Below, in pieces: positions 44,235 to 44,485 of a stretch of 44,485 bases of DNA. Where the stretch lies: assembly GCA_964350245.1 (NCBI GenBank), contig CAYGJC010000015.1:1-44485 (forward strand), read 5' to 3'. Position 1 is the first letter of the stretch. The number at the start of each line of letters is the position of its first letter. This DNA comes from JAJACP01 sp964350245. GTDB lineage: Bacteria > Chlamydiota > Chlamydiia > Chlamydiales > JAAKFR01. The notes under the pieces were generated by a model. The model saw only the letters and a program-made list of their open reading frames with translations. It was not told where the DNA came from and did no database searches. The translations under genes were made by a program, and so were the position numbers.

Positions 44235-44279
44235 GTTGCCTTAAACTCTATTTTCCTGGAAAATCGAGTTTAAGACAAC
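44235..44279. repeat. Imperfect 45-bp palindrome, copy B
   Basis: Two 22-base arms pair at 20 of 22 positions around a single central base, beginning GTTGCCTTAAACTC and ending GAGTTTAAGACAAC with the core TTTTCCTGGAAAA. It lies 21 bases upstream of the AAA/DUF4143 gene start. It could be an operator, a hairpin in the leader, or a dispersed repeat related to copy A at 40505-40549. Confidence 0.75.
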
Positions 44280-44485
44280 GATTTTCCTTTAAAATCTGCA
44301 ATTTAGACCCAAATTGAGGGTATGTAAACAGTAGTTCAAATGGAGGTTGTGATTGAAAATATCTCGAAGAGTATGATACTAAACCTATCATTTTTGTATT
44401 TAGCGATACCTGAAAATAGCGCGTATTGAGGGGTGTGTTGCGCAACCTCTTCATAGAGGCGAGCCGTTGCGTAGCTTCGGCGACC
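44280..44485. other. No convincing gene to the end of the window
   Basis: About 200 bases after the palindrome contain only short open frames without a family match or binding site. A small palindrome GTTGCGCAAC lies near 44438, and the last ~60 bases are richer in GC than the preceding part. A minus-strand gene entering from beyond the right edge cannot be excluded. Confidence 0.4.

Noticed and set aside
44248..44454. 68-aa minus-strand frame at the right edge
   Set aside because: It runs through the palindrome, has no binding site and no family match; the region is better left as intergenic.
1..44485. tRNA or rRNA genes
   Set aside because: No cloverleaf-like stretch with T-loop consensus and no rRNA-like sequence was seen in the intergenic regions, although only a covariance-model scan would settle it.

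Overview
The window most likely comes from a chromosome of an environmental (non-Chlamydiaceae) member of the Chlamydiota. Three things point there. UvrA is double length (about 1856 aa, four ABC modules) and divergent from pyruvate kinase, as I recall for Chlamydia. The block lpxL/htrB - ybbR/cdaR - cdaA - cydA - cydB - (SH3 protein, Cys-motif protein) - phoH resembles C. trachomatis CT010-CT017 as I remember it. Several beta-barrel outer-membrane proteins are Cys-rich or MOMP/Lpg1974-like. A Waddlia- or Parachlamydia-type organism is plausible, but the species cannot be fixed from sequence reading. I see no rRNA, tRNA or CRISPR array.

Layout. 1-364: two small overlapping ORFs. 361-7747: uvrA (-) and pyk (+). 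7744-13520: a tightly coupled minus-strand operon folP-cdaA-cdaR-glycosyltransferase-htrB-rsmE (folate, c-di-AMP, LPS, rRNA methylation), mostly with ATGA overlaps or abutting genes. 13568-15970: cytochrome bd oxidase (cydAB). 16094-18058: a striking mucin-like, single-span membrane protein with a Ser/Thr-rich stalk and a basic tail carrying three Ile-Tyr motifs. 18231-20265: two conserved chlamydial-type proteins. 20425-23969: phoH, a membrane-anchored protein, an exported beta-carbonic anhydrase and an outer-membrane protein, all overlapping. 24010-24769: a scar in which the 5' end of cyoA is joined to an IS5-family 3' fragment and then to what looks like the 3' end of cyoE, as if a cytochrome bo operon had been deleted.

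24822-29164 is the most interesting accessory block. It holds a putative SAM-dependent methyltransferase, two diverged S-adenosylhomocysteine-hydrolase-like proteins and a LuxR-type regulator, with a 13-bp palindrome in the divergent promoter region. This could be a methylation/SAH-linked signalling or metabolite module that is not a standard pathway. 29224-30878: tandem Cys-rich outer-membrane paralogues with near-identical terminators. 30978-33378: DEAD-box helicase and rlmN. 33375-35651: a Trk/Ktr-type potassium uptake operon with a short DUF1328 gene. 35728-37220: a solute-binding protein coupled to a ZIP-like permease.

From 37289 onward the DNA mixes intact genes (alpha/beta hydrolase, MOMP-like protein, exported choloylglycine-hydrolase-family enzyme, RlmK-like methyltransferase, AAA/DUF4143 ATPase) with relics (TfoX N-domain, alpha/beta hydrolase 3' end, M20 peptidase). 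Two related 45-bp palindromes lie in this part, so it looks like a decaying accessory segment.
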